From positions 4,434,918 to 4,472,214 of the forward strand of contig CP070675.1 in the NCBI GenBank assembly GCA_020352215.1: DNA of 37,297 bases, given 5' to 3'. The stretch is from Phycisphaerales bacterium (lineage in GTDB: Bacteria; Planctomycetota; Phycisphaerae; Sedimentisphaerales; Anaerobacaceae). The translations under genes were made by a program, and so were the position numbers. The notes beneath the pieces are model-generated. The model ran no database searches, was not told the DNA's origin, and worked only from the letters and a program-made list of their open reading frames with translations. Below, in pieces: positions 17,290-24,637 of this stretch. Position 1 is the stretch's first letter; every line of letters begins with the position of its first letter.

Positions 17290-17523
17290 TTAAGCAAGCA
17301 TTTGCCTTATTTCATCCGGCGAGGGCACTTTGCCGACAGTCTTCACGTTACCGTCCACGGCCAACGCCGGCGTCATCATGACGCCAAACTTCATAATCTC
17401 GTTGATGTCTGTGACCTTTTCTATTTCGTAATCTTCGCCCAGCTCCTTAGCAGCGGCGTCCGCGTTTGCTGCCAGCGTCCTGCACTTCGGACAACCCGTA
17501 CCCAGAATTTGTATCTTCTTCAT
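17290..17523 (-). CDS. glutaredoxin-like mini-thioredoxin (TM0996/MTH895 type, CPKC)
   Basis: 77 residues, the full length of this family. The active site is GTGCPKC (C11, C14) directly after the first strand, with FGVMMTPALAVDG as the cis-proline region and a normal C-terminal strand and helix (VGKVPSPDEIRQML). Such small redox proteins are often encoded next to metal permeases and ArsR regulators; a role as cytoplasmic thiol donor or metal handler is inferred. Its start overlaps the stop of the MtrA-like gene by 4 bp, indicating translational coupling. A near-identical 5' copy exists at 18274-18531, where the C-terminus is replaced. Confidence 0.92.
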   Translation of the reverse strand: MKKIQILGTGCPKCRTLAANADAAAKELGEDYEIEKVTDINEIMKFGVMMTPALAVDGNVKTVGKVPSPDEIRQMLA

Positions 17524-18269
17524 CTGTCTTGCTCCTGTATATACGCATCTTCCTCTCCCTGGCTCTGTTCTATATTGAGGTGTCCACCCCTCTGATTTGA
17601 TTTCCTGATGTGCTCAATCAGATTCATGATCTTGTCTCGCTGAGCGCGTTCTTCGTTGCTTTTGGGCTCCGAAGAAGGCTGGGTCACTCTCCAGGTAATC
17701 TTGCCGCTCAGCGGCTCCGCCGGATAAGCACCGGGATCATGAAGCCGATATCCTCTGAAGACCGCTGGCTCTTCCTGATAGCAAGTCCACACCCCCTGCC
17801 GGAGTACTTCGGGTGAACCTTCGTTTACAAGGTTTACCAAGGCGACTTGGTCACGAAATCGCTGCACAAATTCCGGCTGGAGGTTGAAGATGTACGGCGT
17901 CGGTGCCTCGGTACCGATGATTCGCTTCCGCTCGTCCAACCCGTTCTCAGCCAGTGCCAGCAAGGCCTCTCCGGCCAAATGTCCGGGCGATTCCGGACCG
18001 CAAACAATGAGGTAGCGAATATTGGGATTGGCAACGACATTGCAGATGATCTTTTCGATGCCGATGTTCTCCGTTTGCAACGTGCCAGCCAAGGCCGCGC
18101 CACTTTCAGTCGCGACTCGGACGAGTTTCTCAATATCCGCAGGCGTCTCTTCCCGCCCCCAGCGCAGGATGACCACGACCGCCACAGGCGAATAGTCGTT
18201 GCCCCGAAGGTAACAACCTTCTTCCGGTGGATAGCCGACGGCGGGTTCAGTTTTTCCAGCCTTGGCCAC
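17520..18269 (-). CDS. MtrA-like corrinoid protein (tetrahydromethanopterin S-methyltransferase subunit A family)
   Basis: 249 residues from a GTG at 18269 with TGGGGA upstream; a GTG at 18290 is the alternative and would overlap the preceding gene. The body follows methanogen MtrA closely: SPVAVVVILRWG, then LQTENIGIEKIICNVVANPN, IRYLIVCGPESPGHLAGEAL, KRIIGTEAPTPYIFNL and FRDQVALVNLV. In methanogens MtrA carries the cobamide that takes methyl from tetrahydromethanopterin; the histidine in PGHLAG (H97 here) matches, as I recall, the cobalt-ligating residue. The C-terminal membrane anchor of methanogen MtrA is absent; the tail is hydrophilic, so this form is soluble. No other Mtr subunit is near. 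It is translationally coupled to the mini-thioredoxin inside an arsR-led cluster, which is unusual. Family assignment is firm, function unknown. Confidence 0.88.
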   Translation of the reverse strand: MAKAGKTEPAVGYPPEEGCYLRGNDYSPVAVVVILRWGREETPADIEKLVRVATESGAALAGTLQTENIGIEKIICNVVANPNIRYLIVCGPESPGHLAGEALLALAENGLDERKRIIGTEAPTPYIFNLQPEFVQRFRDQVALVNLVNEGSPEVLRQGVWTCYQEEPAVFRGYRLHDPGAYPAEPLSGKITWRVTQPSSEPKSNEERAQRDKIMNLIEHIRKSNQRGGHLNIEQSQGEEDAYIQEQDR

Positions 18270-18273
18270 GCAT

Positions 18274-18531
18274 CTATCCCCAGATAGCACCGAACAGCAT
18301 TCTCACGATCGTTGACATGACAACGACCAACATGATGAACACGATTGTCTTTGCGTTACCGTCCACGGCCAGCACAGGTGTCATCATTACGCCAAACTTC
18401 ATGATCTCGCTGATGTCTGTGACCTTCTCTATTTCGTAATCTTCGCCCAGTTCCTTAACAGCGGCGTCCGCGTTTTCTGCCAGCTTCGTGCACTTGGGGC
18501 AGCCCGTACCAAGAATCTGTATTCTCTTCAT
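18274..18531 (-). CDS. chimeric gene: truncated mini-thioredoxin joined to an ArsP-permease C-terminal helix
   Basis: 85 residues from the ATG at 18531 with AAAGGTGA 4-5 nt upstream. Residues 1-62 are nearly the same as the mini-thioredoxin at 17290-17523 (by eye about 54 of 62 identical), including GTGCPKC and FGVMMTPVLAVDGNAKT. From there the expected end is replaced by a hydrophobic stretch, IVFIMLVVVMST to FGAIWG, that resembles the last helix of the permease at 19896-21212 (VFILLVVVMST to FGAFWG, about two thirds identical). The junction falls where both parents have a GN-x-x-T sequence. The product would be a thioredoxin lacking its last strand and helix, tethered to the membrane, or simply a non-functional remnant. 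The good ribosome binding site and intact frame favour expression. See findings. Confidence 0.75.
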   Translation of the reverse strand: MKRIQILGTGCPKCTKLAENADAAVKELGEDYEIEKVTDISEIMKFGVMMTPVLAVDGNAKTIVFIMLVVVMSTIVRMLFGAIWG

Positions 18532-18576
18532 CGCGTCACCTTTCAAAACAACTCACGGACGATGCGTTTCCGTAGA

Positions 18577-19797
18577 TCAGACCTCTTCAGACGCGATCGG
18601 GCCAAACCATTTACGTGTCGCCAAGCACATCCTGACGAGCGCCAGCATCACCGGCACCTCTATTAGCACACCGACCACGGTGGCCAGAGCCGCCCCGGAC
18701 GACAAACCGAACAACATGGTCGCCGTGGCTATCGCAACCTCGAAATGATTTGATGCGCCTATCATCGCAGATGGAGCTGCATCGCGGTACTCAAGTCTCA
18801 GAATCTTCGCAAGCCAGTAGGCGAGAGCGAAGATAAAAGTCGTCTGAATAAACAGAGGTATCGCAATCCAGAGTATCGTCAGCGGATTGGAGAGAATGAC
18901 GTCTCCCTTGAACGAGAATAGCAGAACCAGGGTCACAAGCAGTGCAATTATGGTGATAGGCGTGAGAAAATGCAGAAACCTTTCGCGGAACCAATCTTGG
19001 CCTTTGGTGGAAATGATCCATTTGCGAGACAGATATCCGGCAACCAGCGGCAGGGCGACATATATGGCTATCGAAAGCAATAGCGCCTGCCAGGGGACAG
19101 GGAGCCTGCCGACCCCAAGCAGAAACCCACCCAAGGGGCCGTAGAGTAGCAGCATGGTCAAAGAGTTAATCGCCACCATTACCACCGTGTGGCCGTCATT
19201 GCCCTTGGCAAGGTATCCCCAGACAAGAACCATGGCGGTGCAGGGGGCAATCCCCAGCAGAATACAGCCGGCCAAATAGCTTCTCCACAGCGGGACTTCG
19301 AGCATCTTCGCACCCTCGGATTCGATGACCGTCCCGACCCCGTAGGTGGCGCCGACGGGCAAATCCAAGCCAAAAGGCATCTTCACATGATCGACCGCCT
19401 CGGGCCCAATCAGACCGTAGAACACCGTGCCGAGGAAGAATAGCGATATTGCATACATGGTAAATGGCTTGATCGCCCAGTTAACAAACAGGGTCAGTCC
19501 CACAGGCCTGATGCTCTTACCTGCCTTGAGCACCTCGGCAAAATCGATCTTGACCATGATTGGATACATCATGAAGAACAAACAGATAGCTATCGGGATG
19601 GAGACAACAGGTGCCTGATTGACGTAGATGGCCAGACCGTCGAGCCATCTGACAAATTCCGGCCACACTTTGCCCAAAACAATACCGGCCGCAATACAGA
19701 GGAGTACCCACAAACTCAGGTACTTCTCAAAGACACTGAGTCCCTTGCCCTTACTTGTATTGCCAGTGTCCGAGTTTCTACCAATGGGATGCATCAT
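18577..19797 (-). CDS. acr3: ACR3 family arsenite efflux transporter
   Basis: 406 residues with about ten membrane helices of the bile acid/arsenite transporter superfamily. ACR3 features include the essential cysteine in [14 protein letters not shown] (C186), the early [11 protein letters not shown] segment and the late [18 protein letters not shown] signature. ACR3 exports arsenite, and sometimes antimonite, using the membrane potential. It is longer than the usual 340-370 residues, mainly from an insertion at about 125-165 between helices. The ATG codons at 19797 or 19794 are preceded by AAAGGAT about 11 nt away. It lies 98 bp downstream of the ArsP-like permease and 45 bp upstream of the chimeric gene. 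This gene anchors the interpretation of the cluster as arsenic-related. Confidence 0.94.
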   Translation of the reverse strand: MMHPIGRNSDTGNTSKGKGLSVFEKYLSLWVLLCIAAGIVLGKVWPEFVRWLDGLAIYVNQAPVVSIPIAICLFFMMYPIMVKIDFAEVLKAGKSIRPVGLTLFVNWAIKPFTMYAISLFFLGTVFYGLIGPEAVDHVKMPFGLDLPVGATYGVGTVIESEGAKMLEVPLWRSYLAGCILLGIAPCTAMVLVWGYLAKGNDGHTVVMVAINSLTMLLLYGPLGGFLLGVGRLPVPWQALLLSIAIYVALPLVAGYLSRKWIISTKGQDWFRERFLHFLTPITIIALLVTLVLLFSFKGDVILSNPLTILWIAIPLFIQTTFIFALAYWLAKILRLEYRDAAPSAMIGASNHFEVAIATATMLFGLSSGAALATVVGVLIEVPVMLALVRMCLATRKWFGPIASEEV

Positions 19798-19849
19798 CGT
19801 TGGAAATCATCCTTTACAGATCAGTGCCACCTTAACAACAAACCTATAC

Positions 19850-19873
19850 AGCCGCGGCGACGAGCAAGCGGCT
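19850..19873 (-). promoter_or_regulatory. hairpin in the permease-acr3 intergenic gap
   Basis: A perfect 6-bp inverted repeat, AGCCGC and GCGGCT with a 12-nt loop, lies in the 98-bp gap. No T run follows, so it may be a processing or attenuation element that sets acr3 expression apart from the permease, or it may be chance. Confidence 0.25.
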
Positions 19874-19895
19874 TTGTCAAACCAAATGATTTGTC

Positions 19896-21212
19896 CTATC
19901 CCCAAAACGCTCCAAAGAACAACCCGGCAACTGTGGACATCACGACCACAAGTAGAATGAAAACTGCTGTCCTGATATTGCCCACCACCTTTCGGATGAC
20001 GAGAATGTTGGGCAGCGACAGGGCCGGCCCCGCCAGCAGCAGCGCTAGCACCGGGCCTTTGTGCATACCCAGCTTCATCAACGCGCCGGTGATGGGAATC
20101 TCCGTCAGTGTCGCAAAATACCAAAAGGCCCCGATGACACTGGCGACCAGATTCGACCTGATGCTGTTATCACCCACCCAGTGCGCGACCTGCTTCTCCG
20201 GCAGCAGAACACTCACAAAACCAACTACAAACACCCCAGCGTACAGCAGCGGTACCAGCAGCTTGGCAAACTCCCAGGTGTTGTGCATCCACTCTCGGAT
20301 TTCATCTCTCTCGAACCACCTCCAGGCAATAACAAGTACAGCCAACGCCGTCAGAGCTGCCAGATACCACCGAACATGATAGATCGCCAGCACCCAGGTC
20401 TTGCGTTCCCAGGTACCCGCTATTTCCGCTTTTTGCAGGGTTATTTTGTCGCCGGCCTTGTCTGAGCCGACATCCTGCTCCAATTGAAATCGAACCGCAT
20501 CCTTAGTCTCGTGGATGACCACCGCCTTGAATTGGCAACCATCGCTGGTTTCAACCACAACGTTGCCGGGATTAAACCAGTCGCTGAATACGAGAAACAG
20601 AATCATGCAGGCAAGGAAGAGTCCCGTCCTGCCGATAGATCGCGGAGGTTTCTCAGGCTCCGGCATTTGCATCACGGCCTCAGCCTTCTCCGATTCACTC
20701 CTGCGAAAAACCCAGGCCATGCTCAGACCAATCACCACAGCAAAGGCCACAGCGCCGACAGCCCGACCCGCTCCGATCGAAAAGCCCAAGACCCGTGCGC
20801 TCAGGAAGATTGCCAGGACATTTATCGCAGGCCCCGAATACAAAAACGCCGTCGCGGGTCCAAGACCTGCTCCCAGACGGTAGATACCCGCAAACATGGG
20901 AAGCACACTGCACGAGCAAACGGCCAAGACACAGCCCGCAACTGAGGCAACAGCGTATGCCAAAACCGGATTCGATCGCGGGCCCAAGTATCGCATCACC
21001 GAGTTCTGAGACAGGAAAGTGATGATAGCTCCCGCAATGAACAGCGCCGGCACAATACAGGCCAGCGTATGGTTGCGTGCGTACCACTGCAGCAGCCGAA
21101 ACGCCTCCTGAATTCCCTCCTGAACCTTTGCGTTCTGCAACGGTAAAGAGTAGATGACAAGAAAGATGCCAACAAGCCCGGCGAGTATCTTCCACTCAGC
21201 TTTCCAGTTCAT
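19896..21212 (-). CDS. ArsP-like permease (DUF318 / ArsP_1 family)
   Basis: 438 residues with two helix bundles. The family signatures are CSCSVLPMFAGIYRLG (CSC at 99-101) with SGPAINVLAI in the first half, and EIPITGALMKLGMHKGP with LLAGPALSLPNILVI in the second. ArsP members export trivalent methylated or aromatic arsenicals; relatives have been linked to copper/zinc efflux, so the cargo is not certain. An unusual soluble segment (about 217-270, from VVVETSDGCQFKA to ITLQKAEIAGTWE) lies between the bundles and looks like a small beta domain. The ATG is 15 bp after the arsR stop, so it is the first structural gene of the cluster. Its last helix has a diverged copy at the end of the chimeric gene at 18274-18531. 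Confidence 0.9.
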   Translation of the reverse strand: MNWKAEWKILAGLVGIFLVIYSLPLQNAKVQEGIQEAFRLLQWYARNHTLACIVPALFIAGAIITFLSQNSVMRYLGPRSNPVLAYAVASVAGCVLAVCSCSVLPMFAGIYRLGAGLGPATAFLYSGPAINVLAIFLSARVLGFSIGAGRAVGAVAFAVVIGLSMAWVFRRSESEKAEAVMQMPEPEKPPRSIGRTGLFLACMILFLVFSDWFNPGNVVVETSDGCQFKAVVIHETKDAVRFQLEQDVGSDKAGDKITLQKAEIAGTWERKTWVLAIYHVRWYLAALTALAVLVIAWRWFERDEIREWMHNTWEFAKLLVPLLYAGVFVVGFVSVLLPEKQVAHWVGDNSIRSNLVASVIGAFWYFATLTEIPITGALMKLGMHKGPVLALLLAGPALSLPNILVIRKVVGNIRTAVFILLVVVMSTVAGLFFGAFWG

Positions 21213-21227
21213 CCCGTGCGCACTCCG

Positions 21228-21560
21228 TCAAAGGGCTCTAAGAAGCCTCTTATTCTCCCTGGCCTCCTGTTTGATAACCTCACTTACACACGAGAAGAAC
21301 TCGACGATGCAAGCACACTTGAGCCTGTAGAGAACCTTCAGCCCCTCCTTGCGAGATTCCAGAATGCCCGCGCCAACCATCACCGAAAGGTGACGCGATA
21401 CGTTAGACCTCTCCGAATCCACATACTCGGCGATATCGCAAACGCATTGTTCACCGTCCTTTAGGAAATCAACGATTGCAATTCGCAAGGGGTGGGCTAT
21501 CGCCTTTGCTATCTCGGCCTGTTTCTCAAGTAGCAACTGCTTGGTAGCGCTCATTGGCAT
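21228..21560 (-). CDS. arsR: ArsR/SmtB family metalloregulator
   Basis: 110 residues, a winged-helix repressor. The DNA-binding helix region carries QCVCDIAEYVDSERSNVSRH with the thiol pair C39 and C41, equivalent in place to the ELCVCDL arsenic site of classical ArsR. A second group, KCACIVEFFSC (C82, C84, C91), follows the wing, so two possible metal(loid) sites exist. ArsR proteins leave DNA when As(III), Sb(III) or other soft metals bind. The ATG has AAGGAG 7 nt upstream. It is the first gene of the long minus-strand cluster and a palindromic operator overlaps its promoter directly upstream, consistent with autoregulation of the whole operon. Confidence 0.94.
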   Translation of the reverse strand: MPMSATKQLLLEKQAEIAKAIAHPLRIAIVDFLKDGEQCVCDIAEYVDSERSNVSRHLSVMVGAGILESRKEGLKVLYRLKCACIVEFFSCVSEVIKQEARENKRLLRAL

Positions 21561-21583
21561 AGTCTTTCTCCTTAACCATATAA

Positions 21584-21607
21584 CTATGTGATAATATACT
21601 CACGTAG
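21584..21607 (-). promoter_or_regulatory. probable ArsR operator
   Basis: An inverted repeat with 8-nt arms, CTATGTGA and TCACGTAG, separated by 8 AT-rich bases; one mismatch. It covers the -10 element of the arsR promoter, where a bound repressor would block transcription. ArsR/SmtB sites are typically such imperfect palindromes. Confidence 0.65.
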
Positions 21608-21622
21608 CTGTGCAGAGTTCAA
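21593..21622 (-). promoter_or_regulatory. sigma-70-type promoter of the arsR operon
   Basis: Minus strand TTGAAC (21622-21617), 18-nt spacer, TATATT (21598-21593), then the arsR ribosome binding site about 25 nt further. It overlaps the palindrome at 21584-21607. Confidence 0.6.
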
Positions 21623-21794
21623 CAAAAATCTGGCCATTTCTCCTTTGTTGCTCTCCCCAAATGCCGGGAGAGTCCCCCACAAACGCTCGATTGGTTGGTC
21701 GACGCTTTCGGCTCCGCCGAGGCCCTATGAAGCGGCACCGAGGAGCTCCAACTGGGCGGCCCGGCGCGCGTGCGTTGCGGCCAACGTGATGGAC

Positions 21795-24167
21795 TCACTC
21801 CGCCTTGTCCGGCTCTCGGGCCCACAGAGAACCGACGTCGAGGCTCTCAGAACCGCCTACTGTCACACTGTTGGGCTCCGACCGATAGTAGTCGCCACCG
21901 AACTTGATGCGAGATGTGAGGTAGAAGGTTGCAGGCTCAGCACCGAACAGCTCGAACCGACCTTGCTCGTCGGGGCAGACACCAAACAGGTCATAGAAAT
22001 AAGGCTTCCAAGGGTCGGGCCTGGCGGACATCTCCACCCATCCCCTGTGGTTCGCAACACCGTTCGGATCGAGTATTGTCCCACTGACACGCCACAGCCT
22101 TGGAAGCTGCCAGTTGACTTGCCTGCGCCGACCGGTAAAAACTGTGGCGGTGCTCTGCATACTCTCCAGGGCATTCAGGTGCAGTTCAACGTTGTACTGC
22201 CCTGGAGCAAGGTAGTCTAATTGGTATTCGCCGGTGTCGCTGGTCCGCACCCTTCCGAGCCACTTGCCGTCGCGGGAGCGAGGGTCGGGGTCCCGAGAGT
22301 CGGGGCCGGTGTCGAGCGTGACAGAGACATAAAACCCTTCCACCCGATCCGATGCTATGGCAGAAACCTTGCCCGAGATACTGCCCCAGTCTGCAACAGG
22401 CACACGGTGAAGGCCCACAAACGGATTGCCCAGGAGCGTGTCGCCTGAATCCTCGTAGGTCCGATTGACGCCGGGCTCGGTCTCGCCCCACATATCGGTC
22501 TTCCAGCAATGAAAGATACCGAAGTGGGGACACACTTCGAGCAGGGCCTCCGCCCATCCTGGCACGTTGGGCTTCATCCGAAGTGTCCCGCCTCTGGCAT
22601 TGGCGCTGACTACCTGGGTCAGGGACCGGCCAAAGAGATATTTCTCCGCGGTCCTGGCCTCAGTCTGCTCGAGTTCCGAGCCAAACAAACCCGTTTCGCA
22701 GCCTCCCAGAAACATCGTTATGCTACCGGGATAGATGCGTTCTCTTATGTCATCTGGCCTCACTGCTGTGTGTGGACCAGGGCCAATCGCAACGCCGCCA
22801 TGGCCCGTCACCTCGATGAAATCTGAGGGACGCATAAGGGCATCAAAGTCGTAGATTCCCCGCTCAGGCCACGGATTTCGCTCCCACACCCCATCTCGCC
22901 AATCACGGGCGACGGGCTCGTCGGGAAAGCAGAATCGGCCTGCATAATAGTCCAGAATCTTCTGCAGATAGGGAACGAACAGGTGCTCCCTTGTGGGAAT
23001 CAGGCGAATCCAGCTCGTCCATATCTCGCACCCGAAGTTGGCCGAAATATCTACCCAGTCGAATGCATCATTTCCGTCCACGTCCACGAAATCCGCATCC
23101 AGATCCTCGTAATACCGAGGGCAGCCACCTGGCGGTTGCTTGGCAAACCGCGGAAACTGCCCGATGAAAATCGCACCGGAGATCCGGTCGCTATAGTAGC
23201 AGCTTGTGACGTACGCTCGCTGCTCATCAGCGGTCTGAAAGGACGCTGTCCGTATTATCGGCTCAACATCGAAGACCTTGGCGACTGAGGATGCGTAGTC
23301 GTCGATCATCTGCCTGGCTGTGGCAGACACTTCGGGCGTGTTCAAGAAAAGCACGCGCTCCTTCTCCGGCGTACAGTATATCCAGACCCCTGAGTTTCGG
23401 TCGGGTGTCCATTTTATTATGCGGAGTGCAACGATGTTGGGCCGGTCGAAGCGCAGGTAAGGGCCAACGTCAGCGAACAAATGAGTCAGATTCTCCGGTG
23501 GTTCCGTAACAGCACCCCATTCACCCTTGTTAAATCCATAGGCATAGGTACACAGACGAACGGGCACCGGTCGTCCGTTGAGCAAGACCTCCTGAGGTCT
23601 TGCGGTGTTGAAACGGCGCGTGTCATAAGTGAACCATACGGTTTTACCGCGCCAATCCAAAGGCACCCTAAAGGCCTTCCAAAGGATTCGATGACATTTC
23701 AGTTTGTCCGGCTGCCAGGAAGCATTCAGTTTGTCAAAATCAACCATGCCCTGCGAAATCGGAGCCAGACTCTCGCACGTCCAGCCGCGGAACGGCACGA
23801 TCTCGTTCACGTCACTGCATTCACACCAGCGCCACTCCCGGGCCAGACGCAGAATACCCGCATTAGTCGGCCTCTCTGTCCCAACCAGGGCTTCTGGAGT
23901 CCGCCAATTCTCCGCAAGAATCGACAAGTCGGTGAACGTGACGCCTCTCGCGTAATCTAGGTCGGCCTCACACGCGGGAGCTACGCACCTTCCGTAGAGC
24001 CAGTTGCGTGCGAGAAATGTCAGGTCATCGAAATCGACCCTCTGATCTCTGTTGAAATCGCCCCGCACATAATCGCCTGCCACCGGCCCGGCAAAGCACA
24101 AGCAGAGAATTAGGCTCGTTGTGTGAGCCTTCACATGCAGCCAATGTCTCTCTCGTGCTCCCGGCAT
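21795..24167 (-). CDS. exported dockerin-like protein with caspase-fold (clan CD) His/Cys pair
   Basis: 790 residues from the ATG at 24167, just after AAGAGGTGGTA and downstream of a clear promoter; the frame stays open to 24284 but that start precedes the promoter. Order: signal peptide (about 12-31); two dockerin-like Ca-binding repeats, GDFNRDQRVDFDDLTFLARN (36-55) and a weaker ADLDYARGVTFTDLSILAEN (68-87); a beta-sandwich-like region (about 140-260); then a domain with FIEVTGHGG (H456) and ITMFLGGCETGLF (C490). His-Gly after a hydrophobic strand, then Cys after the next, is the catalytic dyad pattern of gingipain/clostripain/caspase peptidases. Two carboxypeptidase-regulatory-like beta domains follow (about 595-680 and 700-780). 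No known name. Peptidase activity is inferred. It stands downstream of its own promoter between unrelated genes. Confidence 0.8.
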   Translation of the reverse strand: MPGARERHWLHVKAHTTSLILCLCFAGPVAGDYVRGDFNRDQRVDFDDLTFLARNWLYGRCVAPACEADLDYARGVTFTDLSILAENWRTPEALVGTERPTNAGILRLAREWRWCECSDVNEIVPFRGWTCESLAPISQGMVDFDKLNASWQPDKLKCHRILWKAFRVPLDWRGKTVWFTYDTRRFNTARPQEVLLNGRPVPVRLCTYAYGFNKGEWGAVTEPPENLTHLFADVGPYLRFDRPNIVALRIIKWTPDRNSGVWIYCTPEKERVLFLNTPEVSATARQMIDDYASSVAKVFDVEPIIRTASFQTADEQRAYVTSCYYSDRISGAIFIGQFPRFAKQPPGGCPRYYEDLDADFVDVDGNDAFDWVDISANFGCEIWTSWIRLIPTREHLFVPYLQKILDYYAGRFCFPDEPVARDWRDGVWERNPWPERGIYDFDALMRPSDFIEVTGHGGVAIGPGPHTAVRPDDIRERIYPGSITMFLGGCETGLFGSELEQTEARTAEKYLFGRSLTQVVSANARGGTLRMKPNVPGWAEALLEVCPHFGIFHCWKTDMWGETEPGVNRTYEDSGDTLLGNPFVGLHRVPVADWGSISGKVSAIASDRVEGFYVSVTLDTGPDSRDPDPRSRDGKWLGRVRTSDTGEYQLDYLAPGQYNVELHLNALESMQSTATVFTGRRRQVNWQLPRLWRVSGTILDPNGVANHRGWVEMSARPDPWKPYFYDLFGVCPDEQGRFELFGAEPATFYLTSRIKFGGDYYRSEPNSVTVGGSESLDVGSLWAREPDKAE

Positions 24168-24185
24168 TACCACCTCTTGCCCTTG

Positions 24186-24214
24186 ATTATACAAAATTCG
24201 CTCCAGAACATCAA
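24186..24214 (-). promoter_or_regulatory. sigma-70-type promoter of the dockerin/caspase-like gene
   Basis: Minus strand TTGATG (24214-24209), 17-nt spacer, perfect TATAAT (24191-24186). Transcription would start near 24179, about 12 nt before the ATG at 24167, which supports that start over upstream in-frame codons. Confidence 0.68.
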
Positions 24215-24476
24215 CCGGCTGCGCGTATCTTCGTCGAATCCCGTCGGGACCCCATCCCAATGGCGATAGCATCTTTTTTGCCACCGACGCATGGCAGGGA
24301 CTCTGACCAAGGGCGAACCACGGCGACCGGGCAAATTATGCAGTGGTGCCGGCAAGCATGCTGTCGCTCGAATGTCCCGCGGTGACGTGATCTCCGAGGA
24401 ACAATCCGTTTTCTATCTGACCCCCGCGGCAGGATTCGGTAGAATCGAACTCCGTAGATAGGATTTTCTGGCGAAA

Positions 24477-24632
24477 ATGCCACGTGACTTGTACAAGATT
24501 ATGAGAACGAGTCGACACCTGGTCCGTAAGTGCCAGGAGAATCTGAAAGAGCCGGCGCCGGAACCGAGCCCGGGCAAGGCGCGTATCCGCAGTGTTGATC
24601 AAAGCAAAGAGCAACAGAGGAATGGGAGGTAG
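24477..24632 (+). CDS. possible small basic protein (51 aa), uncertain
   Basis: ATG at 24477 to TAG at 24632, 51 residues rich in Lys, Arg, Gln and Glu (starts MPRDLYKIMRTSRHL). Its stop lies 5 nt before the M23 gene's ATG and overlaps that gene's GGGAGG site, which would suit a coupled leader gene. No good ribosome binding site precedes it and no family is recognised, so it may be a chance frame. Confidence 0.22.
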   Translation: MPRDLYKIMRTSRHLVRKCQENLKEPAPEPSPGKARIRSVDQSKEQQRNGR

Positions 24633-24637
24633 ACAAG

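Larger units (their letters stand above)
24168..24637. other. divergent intergenic region before the M23 peptidase
   Basis: About 470 bp between divergent genes. It holds the minus-strand promoter at 24186-24214 and a possible 51-codon plus-strand gene at 24477-24632. No clear promoter for the M23 gene was found. Confidence 0.5.
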
